Shown: one piece after another, positions 46,601 to 53,839 of the stretch
How positions within the stretch are numbered: the first letter of the stretch is position 1
Layout of the letters: every line of letters begins with the position of its first letter
IMG/VR virus record: IMGVR_UViG_3300033388_005061
Span: 1 to 53,839 of that record
Origin: a virus
DNA length: 53,839 bases
Strand: one strand, 5' to 3'
Program-made: the position numbers and the translations under genes
Notes under the pieces: generated by a model
The model's database searches: none
Seen by the model: the letters and a program-made list of their open reading frames with translations, nothing else
What the model was told of the DNA's origin: nothing

Positions 46601-49600
46601 CAACGAGGCGGCACAAAACCGGCAGATCGCAAAAGTTGAAAGTGCCGAAGAATTGGATAACCTTGATTTAACTCCCCGCGATATGCTAATGCAGTACCTG
46701 GATAAAAGCTTTCCAACACAGCAGTATGAAGAATATACCGACGAAAATGGTAATACACGGTCCAGGCCGGTTACTGACAGCCACGGGCACCCGGTAGAAA
46801 ACCAGGAAGCAGTGGCCAGGAAAGAGGAGCTTATGGCCAAGCTCGGGGCTATGAAAGTTCCGGAAGGGCCGCTTGAAATCGTGCTGAATACTTTTGGCCC
46901 TGATAATGTGGCTGAAATAACCGGGCGGAGACGCCGTGTTGTTCGTGTCAAGGATGAATCCGGGCGCACCAAGGCGAAACTGGAAAACCGCACCCCTAAA
47001 CACGTCGAGGCAGACGCAGATGCGTTTATGAATGATAAGAAACATATCCTTATCTTCTCCGACGCAGGGGGCACCGGAAGAAGTTATCACGCGGCACTAA
47101 CTGCTAAAAACCAGCGTCAGAGAGTCCATTACTTGATCCAGGCAGGATGGAGGGCAGACGCAGCGGTCCAGGGATTTGGACGTACACACCGTTCCAACCA
47201 GGCCAATGCGCCGCATTATGTTCTTGTCACAACCAACCTCAAGGGGCAGAAGCGGTTTATTTCGTCAATAGCCCGGAAACTGGACCAGTTGGGAGCGCTG
47301 ACCAAGGGCCAGCGCCAGACAGGCAGTCAGGGATTATTCAGCGCCAAGGACAACTTGGAAAACGACCTGGCCAGGGATGCCTTGCAGCGGTTTTATGAGG
47401 ACTTAACGGGGGGGCAGATTCAGGGGTTAAAAGCGCAGGACGTACTAACAAAAATGGGATTAGATAAACTTGTTGACAATGCTGAAAACTTAAAAGAAGT
47501 ACCGGAAACAAGAGACATTCAAAAGTTTTTAAACCGGATATTATCCCTTGAATCAACACTGCAAAACCGTGTATTTGACGCATTTTATCAGCGGCTGGAG
47601 GATATGGTTGAGATTGCTATCAAGAACGGAACACTGGACGTTGGCCTTGAAAACTTCAGAGCTGATAAGGTAAAAATTGTCGAAGAAAAGACTGTGTACA
47701 CTGATGAAAAGTCAGGTGCGGAAACCAAGTATATTGGGCTGGAGGCAGGGTATAAAATTCACCCCTTCCCTTTTAGTAAAGCCCTTAAATTACCGAGCCT
47801 GCTCGGTTTTTATCAAAATACCCGCAGCGGAAGGGTGTACGCAGTTCGCAAGTGGGGGCAAAAAACCCTTGAAAGTGGAAATGTTGTAAAAACCTATAAG
47901 TTATACGGACAGGTGGAAGGCACTGTAAACACTATTGATGAGCAGCAATTAAAACGTGGCAACTGGAAAGAATTGACCAGTGATGAGGCAAGGAATCTTT
48001 GGAATGATGCCATTGAAAAGCTTGAAGAATACCGAAAAGAAAACGTACACCTTATTAGCGGGGCAATACTTCCAATTTGGGACCGCCTCCCCCAGGGTAA
48101 CGTCAGGGTTATCCGCGTAAGGACGGATGACGGAAGGATGTTCCTGGGGCGTATAATCCCTGAACGAGCCATTGATATTACCCTGAAACGGTTGGGCGCG
48201 ACGAGAGATAAGGAAGAGTTGAGCCCGGCTGAAACTGTGGACAAAATTTTACAGGGCTACACAGTATATCTGGCAAACGAATGGAAGATTGTTAAACGGC
48301 GCGTTTCCGGTGAAAACCGGATCGAGATTATCGGCAACGACCTGTACCGGTATATGGACCAATTAAAGTCAAGTGGGGTATTTACTGAACGTATCCAATA
48401 TGAAACAAGGTTTTTTATCCCAACCGGTGAAAAAGCGGCCGAAGTATTTGCCAATGTAACCAAGTATCGTCCGGTTGTTGACGTGGTTGCCCCGGCCAAA
48501 GCAAGGGGCGGCGACACCTTTTCGTTATCAAGGGCGCAACCCGGGAAGAAGCAAAAGAAACAGCAAAATTCCACCGACTTTATCACAGACCCGGAAGAAC
48601 ACCTGAACAGGCTGTCACCAAAAGCCGCCCGGGAAATCTCTGAACGGCTGGCAAAGGCGCTTGACACGGTTCTCCGCGCCGGTCGCGTCCATAAGCAGGC
48701 CCGGGGCGCATCTGGCACGTTCAGCAAAAAGACCGGCACCGGCCGGATTAAAAAGCAGAAGCTGGACAACTGGCGTACTATGGGCCATGAGTTGGGCCAT
48801 GCCCTGCAATTCAAAGGTGGCTTTAAACCGCACAGGTCGGAAATGTGGAGTATTGCCGAGGAATTTTACCCAGGCAAAATTCCGCAGGGCAAGAAAACCG
48901 CAGAGGGCCTTGCGGAATTTCTAACGCTGTGGTTCGTTGACAACGCCAAGGCTCGGGAAATGGCCCCCCGGACAACCGCAAAACTGGAGGCATTTCTGGA
49001 TGCCAACCCGGAACTGGGCAAGGTTTTCGATGACGCACTGGCCATTGCGGAGAATGACCTTGAGGGCAGCGCCCTGGCGCGAATGGCAAACGCAATCGCA
49101 AAACCAGGCAAGCGGCTTTCGCCGAATATCGGCGAAGAATACCGGGTACCGTGGTGGAAACGGTTGACATTCAGCCTTATTGATTACACATTGCCGTTAA
49201 AGGACCTCTATGAAGCGGCCACCAAAAAAGGCTACGAGGGACTTGACCCGGCCAAGATCGCGGCCGTTTCCGGTATGACACGGGAGAAGGCTATCAAGTA
49301 TTTTGAGAGTGCGGCGAGGGATGACGCCGGCCGGTTCCTGGTACCTGGCAAGCGGTCACTGAAAGAGATCGTCGAAGAGGCCGCCGAAATCCCCGGTGGC
49401 GTTGAATTGATGGACTGGGTGTACCATGCTTTGCGTTATGAAGAGCGCTACCAGCGAGGCTTTAAAGACGCGCCTTACCCGGAATCAATTATCAAGGCGG
49501 CAGCGGATGAAGCACGAAGGGATTATCCTCACATCGTTAAACTGGTCGAGGAATACTCGGAGATATTGAGCGAAATTAACCTCCGGGCGCTGGTGCGCGG

Positions 49601-51869
49601 TGGGGTTATCTCCGAGGAAACGGCAGAGAGAGTACGGAAAGGGTCAACCTATTACCTGCCGCTGTACCATACCGGCAAGCCCACTGTTTCAGGTGCGGAG
49701 AGCAAGCGTCGGGCCGCCGGGCCGGGTCTGCAAAGATACCGGGGCCACAGCGGGCAGACGATGAACTTTATTGAGGCGTCGCTCACAAGACTCAACGATA
49801 CTTTGCTGGCCGTGGAAATTAACCGCACTATGCAGGCCATCGAGGGGACGCTGCGCCAGAAGAATATGGGCCTGTTTGGCGAGATTATAGATAGGCCGCA
49901 GGTGATACGGGGCATTGGTACGGATCAACTAAATAAACAACTGGAGGACTTCTTCTCCGGTTATGTCAACTCCGACATAGAGGACGAAGAAAGGATTATC
50001 CGGCTGTTTATGCCCGGTGGGATCAGTGACATTAAGAGCAACGAGCCTATTTTGATGGCGAGGCATGGCGATAAGCAAACCTTTATGCGGGTAGCCCCCG
50101 ACATTTATGAGGCTGTACTTGCCATGAAACCGCTGACCATTGACTGGCTGGGTAAGGCCCTGGCGGTGCTGGCACAGGTCGGGCGTTTCGGTGCGCTGGC
50201 CAATATACGCTATGTAACCAACGCTATGGCCCGTGATATTGTCGGCTCCAATATCCAGTCGCAGACCCCGGAGAGGTCAATGGTGCTGGGTTACTTGCGT
50301 GGCGCTATTGCCGCTGCCGGCGGCGATAAGGAATTAATGGACCTATATATTCAATCCGGTGCATACGGTTCAAGTGCGCAAGAGGTTTTAAACAGCCTTA
50401 TCAGATCATCCCGGAGCGACGGCCTGTTTAATACCCCTGCCCCCGGCTGGAAGCGGACTGCAACGGGGATTTTTACCCGGGTGGTACGTTTCCCCTGGGA
50501 AGCGCTGCGCGTTTTGGAAGAAGCGCCGAGGGTGCCCGAGTTTGAAGCGATGCTGAAAAAGGGGCTTAAAGAACATGGCTTGACTATGGACGATCTTTTG
50601 GAGGGCAGGATACCGGATGACCTTGCGGAGGAAGTTGAAAAGGTACTGATTGACGCGGCCTATGCCAGCCGCGAGGTAGCAGTTAACTTCTCATTACACG
50701 GGACACACGAGGGCTTTCGCAGGTATGCCCGGACAGTACCGTTCCTACAAGGCGGCATCCAGGGCGTTTACCGGGAGTTCCGGCAGGTACGGGACAAGCC
50801 CGGCGCAACGCTTATGCGCTGGCTTATATATGTGCTGCCCATTACCTTAATAGCATGGGCGCTGTCACACAAAGACGACCGGTACCGCGATATGCCGTCC
50901 GAATCACGGGACACCTACTGGTGGTTCCCGGTGAGCGAGGATGGACAATTCTATATTTCCGTGGCCAAGCCTTACGGCTATGCCCTGCCGGCCAATATCC
51001 TTGAACGGTTCCTTGACTGGGCGGTAAATTCCGACGACCCGAACAGGAGAAAGCCGTTTGAAGACTTGACGGCAGCCGTGAAGAAAGCCGGCGGCTTCCC
51101 GGTGGCCTCCATGGTGGTTGAAACAGTCCTCGGGCTGATGACGAATAAGAACTACTTTGGGAGCCCGATTGTTCCTGAGAGAGAAGAAAATTCACTGCCC
51201 CAAGTACGGTATGGCCCCGGCAATACCAAAGCCGCTATCAAGATGGCTGAAATACTGGCGCGTTTAATGGGCGACAAAGGGCCGAGCCCGCGCCAGATTG
51301 ACTACTTTGTGAACAATGTTTTTGGTGGTGTCGGCAAGAGTGCTATGAAGACGCTCAGCGGCACGTTCCCCTGGGAATCCGACCGGGAAGGGAAAGAGTA
51401 TGCGCCGGTTGTCGGCCCTCTCCTGTACGGCCCAAATGAGGGTGGTAGCCGCATTGTAGACCGGTTTTACCAGGACTACAAAAAGGCGCAAATGCTTTAT
51501 AAAACTGTCAGGGATTTGGAGAAACGCGGTAAAACGCCGGCCGTGAAGGTAAGCGATAAAGACGTCCGGCTGGTGCGGGCAATACCGGCCATGCGGGCTA
51601 TTGCCAATGACCTGTCAGACTTGCGGGGTAAACTGCGGGCAATGGATCTCGACGCTGATGTAACACCGGAGCAGAAACGTATAGCAAATCTGCGGTATAA
51701 GTGGTACTCCAAGGTGGCCGCCGGGTATCTGTACGGCAGACCTGTACCGGTGCCGCCGAAAGAAGCCGGGATTACGCCGGCACACGCGCAGGACATATTG
51801 GATCACCTGGGGCACATAACACAGCAGGCGATAGAAAGGGCAAAGAAAAGAAAAGGAGGGCCAATTTAA
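40686..51869 (+). CDS. Giant polyvalent virion protein (ART, methyltransferase, helicase, metallopeptidase)
   Basis: 3727 residues (from ATG 40686; TTG 40674 and GTG 40677 are weaker). In order: Gly/Ala-rich hydrophobic segments (~120-440) able to insert in membrane; Pro/Glu linker; an SH3-like piece YKVGDRVRYTPPEGEEWEG (~668); an ART-PolyVal-like domain (~805-970: GLYLSFVRDR...DAIILEDNS...FSEFIAL); a methyltransferase with EPSAGVGGLA (~1222) and NPPF (1286-1289); a low-complexity linker (~1405-1550) overprinted on another gene; a strawberry-notch helicase with GDGTGVGKG (~1649), DEAH (1768-1771), SATGATD, SDAGGTGRS and GRTHRSNQ (~2163); a zincin HELGH (2701-2705) with AEGLAEF downstream; and a ~900-residue polyvalent C-terminus (LPD38-like) with one hydrophobic helix near 3380. 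Such proteins (DarB of P1 is the model for the MTase-helicase part) travel in the capsid and protect incoming DNA from restriction. Confidence 0.9.
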   Translation: MAFQDLLNKLDSMAQQKRNQPDDRLIKLQEEVSRKIGVPLEGVPSSEDEIIQKASAAIQARHTGRPKSLEPQNPLLRALDIASRGITKGMTFGLNELVENKIFGGPDPTRAVPRSDFERALATSSNIAGGAVSGGKIGEVIAPAAKVATSKVLDLARAIPAPVKIAGTGAGIIGGTQAVMGATRPELKDSTLATRTGASLRAGVGDVLATAGGVAKWRGKDELGETLTGAGERLREGYEIPYGKEFTWRSFFDPQFYSTTAARSLPFTASLIPAMYAGWKIGGATGAKVGLGPFQKAILSSMAGAGLSRPLESALEAGSAYEEALARGMSQQEADRAANEVFKRNLALAGLDAAQLAAAFAPLPAKPATTAGRIALGAGRLGIEAATEAGEEGYQEAVQRQALGTDERGILEQILHPSDSAMKEAMGVGAIFGAGMGGAGDIVEVVRERARAKLPPEYQNKTDDEIAQDPQGRQAIQEAVEEVTQEMQQPTPPEPVPAPGEVKEPVPAEAPPRQPVIRDVPRESRSGVLLNETIMPPEEKPEVKAEEPEKPETAQPQVEDQSVQIKEQPQAKEPWEMTKGEYLKWYDEHWSKEGVKGVPADLLWADKNHKFEVEQAIQQGKPVPSEVLADYPELAKQLDAKSSQETPGEATVEPQAKEEATQPKKESPYKVGDRVRYTPPEGEEWEGTVESIDNGVLGVRRDGDPYITLATTWDSDQIQKVESRTQETQKTDPRIAHLIKFADKTSDPKRLADIASRIRSVGASEAISKSPKDEVMAQAQEWADKIETRAKELEGTKVNEYTVYRRDIKNADLSASKPHGLYLSFVRDRSKFKSPHKDVGDTDYWGTASPKNPLIVEDIKVKHKRFGRSEEGKASAGVAALKKLLPENEFNRLLTLNKQQMIDLLDKQFPDPDYTRYHDAYELLEVYAANLARKKGYDAIILEDNSPLAKLGGADFSEFIALTDDIVSFKGKEPSTTQQAPVATLADYGLEIRKTTTKTGKTAFELSGNTQEYKDVIKRLNARWYGPKKVWTFYTEEDPTGKILKALAGAGYKPAAKEEVQSQAEGTKEAIPKEEKTTKEPETGVESKQENLTLSVRIANFVKERLKNKQTITSSELFKFAESVYGGSQAEGKFTPKDAYDAMELGVNLYLLEHKKSVGPLVSVETAKRNIENIRKEILEKLPTQTKRTQEMDEFQQFSTPPNLAYVAAWTANITNKDTVLEPSAGVGGLAVFGKTAGAKVIVNELSQRRATLLKELGFDRVFTENAEQLNNILPADVKPTVVLMNPPFSSTAGRLKGKTNTKNAIPHIEQALKRLEDGGRLVAIVGRGMSEDAASFEDWWKKIKQQYNVRANIGIDGKNYAKYGTSFDVQLVVIDKTGPTQGGTITGSVTELEDVLPLLEGVKNDRGPVEQEAAESGSQGIPQEGQTKTGSEHPVPVPADRVGTGEGGRVGKRTERSEDRVGRSVRGQGGTGEVGLPGIGEKTDVLEPSREGHGPAPEERADRLPGRRAVVRPEGAGEEEVARGRGAVPGGESASGTDGKRAAEQPAGLNVEAMETPRTEKELTDAVYTPYQPQKLKIPGAKPHPGNLAQSAAMAAVESPEPTYTPNLPKEVIQEGKLSIAQLESVVYAGQSHQQTLPNGQRRGFFIGDGTGVGKGREISGIILDNMRQGRKKAVWVSKNYPLFNDARRDFGDIGGNPELIFDFSKIKLGVPVKQKEGVLFTTYTTLGQGLSSSREGTIIAKEGQKARIDQIVQWLGEDFDGVIAFDEAHEMQNSLAVKGKRGMTKPSTKALAGVELQRRLPNARVVYVSATGATDVINLAYADRLGLWGEGTPFADKRDFINKIQAGGLAAMELVARDMKAMGVYIARNLGYNGVTYGTLEHQLTPEQLEVYDAMADGWQIVLQNLHTALEETGQKSDGNAKGRALAKFWGAHQRFFNQVLTSMQMPSVIKQVKEDLKNGKAVVMQLVNTNEAAQNRQIAKVESAEELDNLDLTPRDMLMQYLDKSFPTQQYEEYTDENGNTRSRPVTDSHGHPVENQEAVARKEELMAKLGAMKVPEGPLEIVLNTFGPDNVAEITGRRRRVVRVKDESGRTKAKLENRTPKHVEADADAFMNDKKHILIFSDAGGTGRSYHAALTAKNQRQRVHYLIQAGWRADAAVQGFGRTHRSNQANAPHYVLVTTNLKGQKRFISSIARKLDQLGALTKGQRQTGSQGLFSAKDNLENDLARDALQRFYEDLTGGQIQGLKAQDVLTKMGLDKLVDNAENLKEVPETRDIQKFLNRILSLESTLQNRVFDAFYQRLEDMVEIAIKNGTLDVGLENFRADKVKIVEEKTVYTDEKSGAETKYIGLEAGYKIHPFPFSKALKLPSLLGFYQNTRSGRVYAVRKWGQKTLESGNVVKTYKLYGQVEGTVNTIDEQQLKRGNWKELTSDEARNLWNDAIEKLEEYRKENVHLISGAILPIWDRLPQGNVRVIRVRTDDGRMFLGRIIPERAIDITLKRLGATRDKEELSPAETVDKILQGYTVYLANEWKIVKRRVSGENRIEIIGNDLYRYMDQLKSSGVFTERIQYETRFFIPTGEKAAEVFANVTKYRPVVDVVAPAKARGGDTFSLSRAQPGKKQKKQQNSTDFITDPEEHLNRLSPKAAREISERLAKALDTVLRAGRVHKQARGASGTFSKKTGTGRIKKQKLDNWRTMGHELGHALQFKGGFKPHRSEMWSIAEEFYPGKIPQGKKTAEGLAEFLTLWFVDNAKAREMAPRTTAKLEAFLDANPELGKVFDDALAIAENDLEGSALARMANAIAKPGKRLSPNIGEEYRVPWWKRLTFSLIDYTLPLKDLYEAATKKGYEGLDPAKIAAVSGMTREKAIKYFESAARDDAGRFLVPGKRSLKEIVEEAAEIPGGVELMDWVYHALRYEERYQRGFKDAPYPESIIKAAADEARRDYPHIVKLVEEYSEILSEINLRALVRGGVISEETAERVRKGSTYYLPLYHTGKPTVSGAESKRRAAGPGLQRYRGHSGQTMNFIEASLTRLNDTLLAVEINRTMQAIEGTLRQKNMGLFGEIIDRPQVIRGIGTDQLNKQLEDFFSGYVNSDIEDEERIIRLFMPGGISDIKSNEPILMARHGDKQTFMRVAPDIYEAVLAMKPLTIDWLGKALAVLAQVGRFGALANIRYVTNAMARDIVGSNIQSQTPERSMVLGYLRGAIAAAGGDKELMDLYIQSGAYGSSAQEVLNSLIRSSRSDGLFNTPAPGWKRTATGIFTRVVRFPWEALRVLEEAPRVPEFEAMLKKGLKEHGLTMDDLLEGRIPDDLAEEVEKVLIDAAYASREVAVNFSLHGTHEGFRRYARTVPFLQGGIQGVYREFRQVRDKPGATLMRWLIYVLPITLIAWALSHKDDRYRDMPSESRDTYWWFPVSEDGQFYISVAKPYGYALPANILERFLDWAVNSDDPNRRKPFEDLTAAVKKAGGFPVASMVVETVLGLMTNKNYFGSPIVPEREENSLPQVRYGPGNTKAAIKMAEILARLMGDKGPSPRQIDYFVNNVFGGVGKSAMKTLSGTFPWESDREGKEYAPVVGPLLYGPNEGGSRIVDRFYQDYKKAQMLYKTVRDLEKRGKTPAVKVSDKDVRLVRAIPAMRAIANDLSDLRGKLRAMDLDADVTPEQKRIANLRYKWYSKVAAGYLYGRPVPVPPKEAGITPAHAQDILDHLGHITQQAIERAKKRKGGPI
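44899..45336 (+). CDS. Gene nested in another frame inside the polyvalent gene
   Basis: 145 residues from ATG 44899, 8 bases after GGAGGG, ending at TAA 45334-45336. The product looks like an ordinary folded helical protein: LNQAAKAFLKRAKQKPDPSI, LYLYQLIEWGLEKGVVSVNE, ARLDFLELVRKLMYSNHPEK, WLDLKVLARKKSPEDAAQYL. In the same interval the giant frame reads only Gly/Arg/Glu/Pro low complexity, and it becomes low-complexity and normal again almost exactly at the nested gene's start and stop. This indicates the nested frame is the conserved one. Family unknown; possibly a helper of the methyltransferase or helicase. Confidence 0.75.
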   Translation: MTVDQLNRKPLNQAAKAFLKRAKQKPDPSILYLYQLIEWGLEKGVVSVNELNDLKTGWEDPFVDREEQARLDFLELVRKLMYSNHPEKVMDLLLKNGPTDFPEDEPWLDLKVLARKKSPEDAAQYLAENLQAALMENEPPNSLRD

Positions 51870-51885
51870 GAAAAAGAATTATTTA

Positions 51886-51919
51886 TCGGGGCGTGGGAGA
51901 CAGCAATTCCGCGCCCCGA
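51886..51919 (+). repeat. GC-rich hairpin before the holin gene
   Basis: TCGGGGCG (51886-51893) pairs with CGCCCCGA (51912-51919), 18-base loop, followed by AATTATATTATAAGGAGG. Could act as a weak terminator after the polyvalent gene or as one more hairpin ahead of a ribosome binding site. Confidence 0.5.
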
Positions 51920-51942
51920 AATTATATTATAAGGAGGTCAAT

Positions 51943-52365
51943 ATGGACTGGCTCAAGCTCAAAACAAGTGTGGGGTTGGCAGGCGCAATGATTGGCGGCA
52001 CCCTGGGGGCTGCACTGGGAGGATGGGACATGTGGTTGAAAGCTTTGGTTTTATTCGTAGTATTGGATTATGCAAGCGGCCTCCTGGCGGCCTTTGTAGA
52101 GAAGAAACTCAACAGTGAAGTCGGGTTTAAAGGCGTTGCCAAGAAGATGTTTATCTTTATCCTGGTGGCGGTGGCGTTTAATATTGACGTGCTGATGGGC
52201 ACACATATTTTACGCCAGGCTGTAATCGGCTTCTATTTGGGCACCGAAGGGTTAAGTATTTTGAAGAACGCTGGACGTGCGGGGCTATGGGTACCGGAGA
52301 TACTGAAAAGCGCTTTGGAAGAATTGCGAAAGAAAGGGGATACCGATGCCAAACGGGCAAATTAA
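51943..52365 (+). CDS. Holin (Holin_4 / phi-type)
   Basis: 140 residues; AAGGAGG ~8 bases upstream. Three hydrophobic stretches (LAGAMIGGTLGAALGG; WLKALVLFVVLDYASGLLAAF; KMFIFILVAVAFNIDVLMG) and the segment VLDYASGLLAAFVEKKLNSEVGFKGVAKK are diagnostic of the Firmicute phage holin family with a D-Y-x-(S/T)-G core. It forms membrane lesions that release the endolysin. Overlaps the protease gene by 20 bases. Confidence 0.9.
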   Translation: MDWLKLKTSVGLAGAMIGGTLGAALGGWDMWLKALVLFVVLDYASGLLAAFVEKKLNSEVGFKGVAKKMFIFILVAVAFNIDVLMGTHILRQAVIGFYLGTEGLSILKNAGRAGLWVPEILKSALEELRKKGDTDAKRAN

Positions 52366-53446
52366 ACTTTGCGACTTTAAAATCATGGCCGTGGCCGACA
52401 ATCCGCCGCGGCTTTCTTATGCCACCAAGATGCTCGGGGCAGAACTTGAATGGCCCGAAACTAAGGGCGCGGGGGTGAAAGTAGCGGTCCTGGACACCGG
52501 GGCTGATATCAAGCATCCGGATTTGAAGCACCTGGCCGGCGCGGTGGACATGACCGGCCAGGGGCCGAAAGATCAGCAGGGCCACGGGACGTGGTGTCTG
52601 GGAGCCGTCGGGGCAAACGGTAAAATGGTAGGCGTGGCCCCGGAGGCAGAGCTTTACAGTGTCAAGGTACTCAAAAACGACGGCACAGGTAGCACCAGGG
52701 ATATTATCGCCGGCCTGGAGTGGTGCTTGACGCATAATATTGACATTATCAGTATGAGCCTGGGCGGCCCGCTGCCAAAAGATAACCGGTATCACGAGTT
52801 GATTAAAGAGTTATACAACAAAGGCGTATTTTTTGCCGTTGCTGCCGGCAATTGGGGCACTTTATTTCCCGAGGAAGACACCGTATCATACCCAGCACGC
52901 TGGCCGGAATGCTGCGCGGTTATCGCCGTGGACCCGAAGAAGGGCTTGGCTTATTTCAGTTCCCGGGGGCCGGATGCCGAGATCGGGGCCGCCGGCCTTG
53001 AGGTATGGGGCCTGTGGCCGGGCGGGAAATACGCAAAACTGTCCGGCACCAGCATGGCTACGCCGGTGATTGCTGGGGCCGCTGCATTGTTGCAGGCCAA
53101 GGCCAAAAAACGTACCGGCAAGAAATTACCGCCGGACATACTCAGGCTTCACATGCAGATGGATGCCGAGGACCTGGGGGAGCCGGGCCGGGACCGGGAA
53201 TTTGGCTTTGGTGTGTTCAGTTTTGCCCGGTTTGCGGGTGGGGATCTGGCACCGGACCGGCCACCGGTTGACCTGAAATTTGAGGTTGGCAGTACCCGGT
53301 ATTGGAAGAACGGCGAAGAAAAGCAGGCCCATATTGCTCCGTTCATCAAGTCCGGACGCACTTTTGTGGGCCTGCGTGACGTTGGTGAGGCGCTGGATTG
53401 CCACGTCAAATGGATCCCGCCAAAGACGGTGGAAATCAAGGGGTGA
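52346..53446 (+). CDS. Subtilisin-like (S8) serine protease with stalk domain
   Basis: 366 residues; AAAGGGG ~6 bases upstream. Complete catalytic triad: Asp50 in VAVLDTGAD, His80 in GHGTW, Ser236 in GTSMATP, plus the oxyanion Asn169 in AAGN. The C-terminal ~60 residues (PFIKSGRTFVGLRDVGEALDCHVKWIPPKTVEI) are a stalk (copper-amine-oxidase-N-like) domain. No signal peptide or long propeptide, so it would act in the cytoplasm or leave through the holin lesion. A protease between holin and amidase is unusual; it may cut S-layer or other cell-surface proteins at lysis, or process virion proteins. Confidence 0.88.
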   Translation: MPNGQIKLCDFKIMAVADNPPRLSYATKMLGAELEWPETKGAGVKVAVLDTGADIKHPDLKHLAGAVDMTGQGPKDQQGHGTWCLGAVGANGKMVGVAPEAELYSVKVLKNDGTGSTRDIIAGLEWCLTHNIDIISMSLGGPLPKDNRYHELIKELYNKGVFFAVAAGNWGTLFPEEDTVSYPARWPECCAVIAVDPKKGLAYFSSRGPDAEIGAAGLEVWGLWPGGKYAKLSGTSMATPVIAGAAALLQAKAKKRTGKKLPPDILRLHMQMDAEDLGEPGRDREFGFGVFSFARFAGGDLAPDRPPVDLKFEVGSTRYWKNGEEKQAHIAPFIKSGRTFVGLRDVGEALDCHVKWIPPKTVEIKG

Positions 53447-53451
53447 GCGTT

Positions 53452-53839
53452 ATGCTGATATGCTGTGACCCGGGACACGGCGGGAAAGATTCCGGCGCTG
53501 TATCTGCCGATGGTAAATATAGGGAGAAAGATAACACCCTGGCTATCGCACGAACTATCCACGGTAGGGAGCCTCTTTTACCATCGGTAGAGTTCATGTA
53601 CACCCGCCTACACGACAAGCACTTTGCTGAGGACCCCGTTGACGACCTGCAGAAACGGGTCAGGATAGCCAACGAAGCTGGCGCGGACTTATTTGTTTCA
53701 ATCCACCAGAACGCTGACGAACAGCATAAAGGGTACGGCGTTGAAACATTTTACTTCGCAGACAGCCGGTATTGCTCCACGGAGGGCCACAAGCTGGCCG
53801 CGGCTGTCCAGGCGGCGGTGGTTCGCAATACTGACCTTT
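53452..53839 (+). CDS. N-acetylmuramoyl-L-alanine amidase (endolysin), N-terminal part
   Basis: 129 codons visible from ATG 53452; cut by the window edge. AAGGGGTGAG ~5 bases upstream. LICCDPGHGGKDSGAV carries the first zinc His, YREKDNTLAIARTI the conserved Glu, RVRIANEAGADLFVSIHQNA the second His, and GVETFYF follows: the Amidase_3 pattern. It cleaves the bond between MurNAc and the stem peptide to lyse the cell, after holin action. Confidence 0.92.
   Translation, partial: MLICCDPGHGGKDSGAVSADGKYREKDNTLAIARTIHGREPLLPSVEFMYTRLHDKHFAEDPVDDLQKRVRIANEAGADLFVSIHQNADEQHKGYGVETFYFADSRYCSTEGHKLAAAVQAAVVRNTDL

Noticed and set aside
46364-47074. 236-codon minus-strand frame inside the polyvalent gene
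   Set aside because: Unlike the nested gene at 44899, the host frame here is well conserved helicase sequence and the antisense product is Ser/Phe-rich without a ribosome binding site.
1-53839. Integrase, excisionase or CI-like repressor
   Set aside because: None found. The DNA-binding proteins present are ribbon-helix-helix and Myb/GcrA-like, and no tyrosine or serine recombinase motifs occur; they may lie outside the window.

Overview
The window is a nearly complete temperate-type tailed-phage genome (prophage or free phage) of a Firmicute. The evidence is strong AGGAGG ribosome binding sites before almost every gene, Firmicute-type replication genes (DnaD-like plus DnaC-like), a RemA homologue, and secreted or virion proteins with the copper-amine-oxidase-N 'stalk' fold that is common in Peptococcaceae-like and thermophilic clostridia. 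A Pelotomaculum/Desulfotomaculum-like host is my guess from style, not from a database. The portal, the beta-propeller-like tail protein and the giant internal virion protein suggest a short-tailed (podovirus-like) particle. No integrase, repressor or excisionase is visible; they would have to lie outside the window. The right end is cut inside an amidase gene and the left end inside a zinc-ribbon gene.

Layout. (1) 1-21938, rightward early region: many small zinc-ribbon and coiled-coil proteins; a recombination module (annealing-type protein plus RecE-like nuclease, preceded by the wreck of an AAA ATPase); an ASCH protein; a C5-cytosine methyltransferase overlapping a helicase-methyltransferase fusion; a DnaD-like initiator and DnaC-like loader with candidate origin repeats; HTH proteins; RemA; RusA; an MmcB-like nuclease; and dCMP deaminase, a P-loop nucleotide kinase and ThyX for dTMP supply. 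(2) 21935-23650, control/accessory island: a near-consensus rightward promoter with operator-like dyads makes an ~80-nt transcript that ends at a bidirectional terminator. From the other side a leftward operon of small genes, led by a ribbon-helix-helix protein, runs into the same terminator from its own consensus promoter. (3) 23700-38667, rightward packaging and structural genes: a compact three-way-junction RNA candidate, a DUF4373 protein with large inverted repeats, TerS, TerL, an Acb2 anti-CBASS sponge, a HAD phosphatase, portal, scaffold, capsid, adaptors, a beta-helix tailspike and tail proteins. (4) 38655-39311: a leftward AT-rich moron with its own promoter encoding a secreted stalk-domain protein. 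(5) 39338-51869: an internal virion protein and a 3727-residue polyvalent protein (ART-like, methyltransferase, strawberry-notch helicase and metallopeptidase domains), probably ejected with the DNA and DarB-like in action. A separate 145-residue gene with its own ribosome binding site is nested in another frame inside the linker between the methyltransferase and helicase. (6) 51943-53839, lysis: holin, subtilisin-like protease and amidase.

How it fits together. Early genes recombine, replicate and supply thymidylate. Two standalone methyltransferase proteins plus the polyvalent protein's methyltransferase and helicase protect DNA against restriction, and Acb2 sequesters signalling nucleotides against CBASS. 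Many genes on both strands carry a short GC-rich hairpin directly ahead of the ribosome binding site; this is the most pervasive non-coding pattern here. All assignments come from reading motifs and residues, without database searches.
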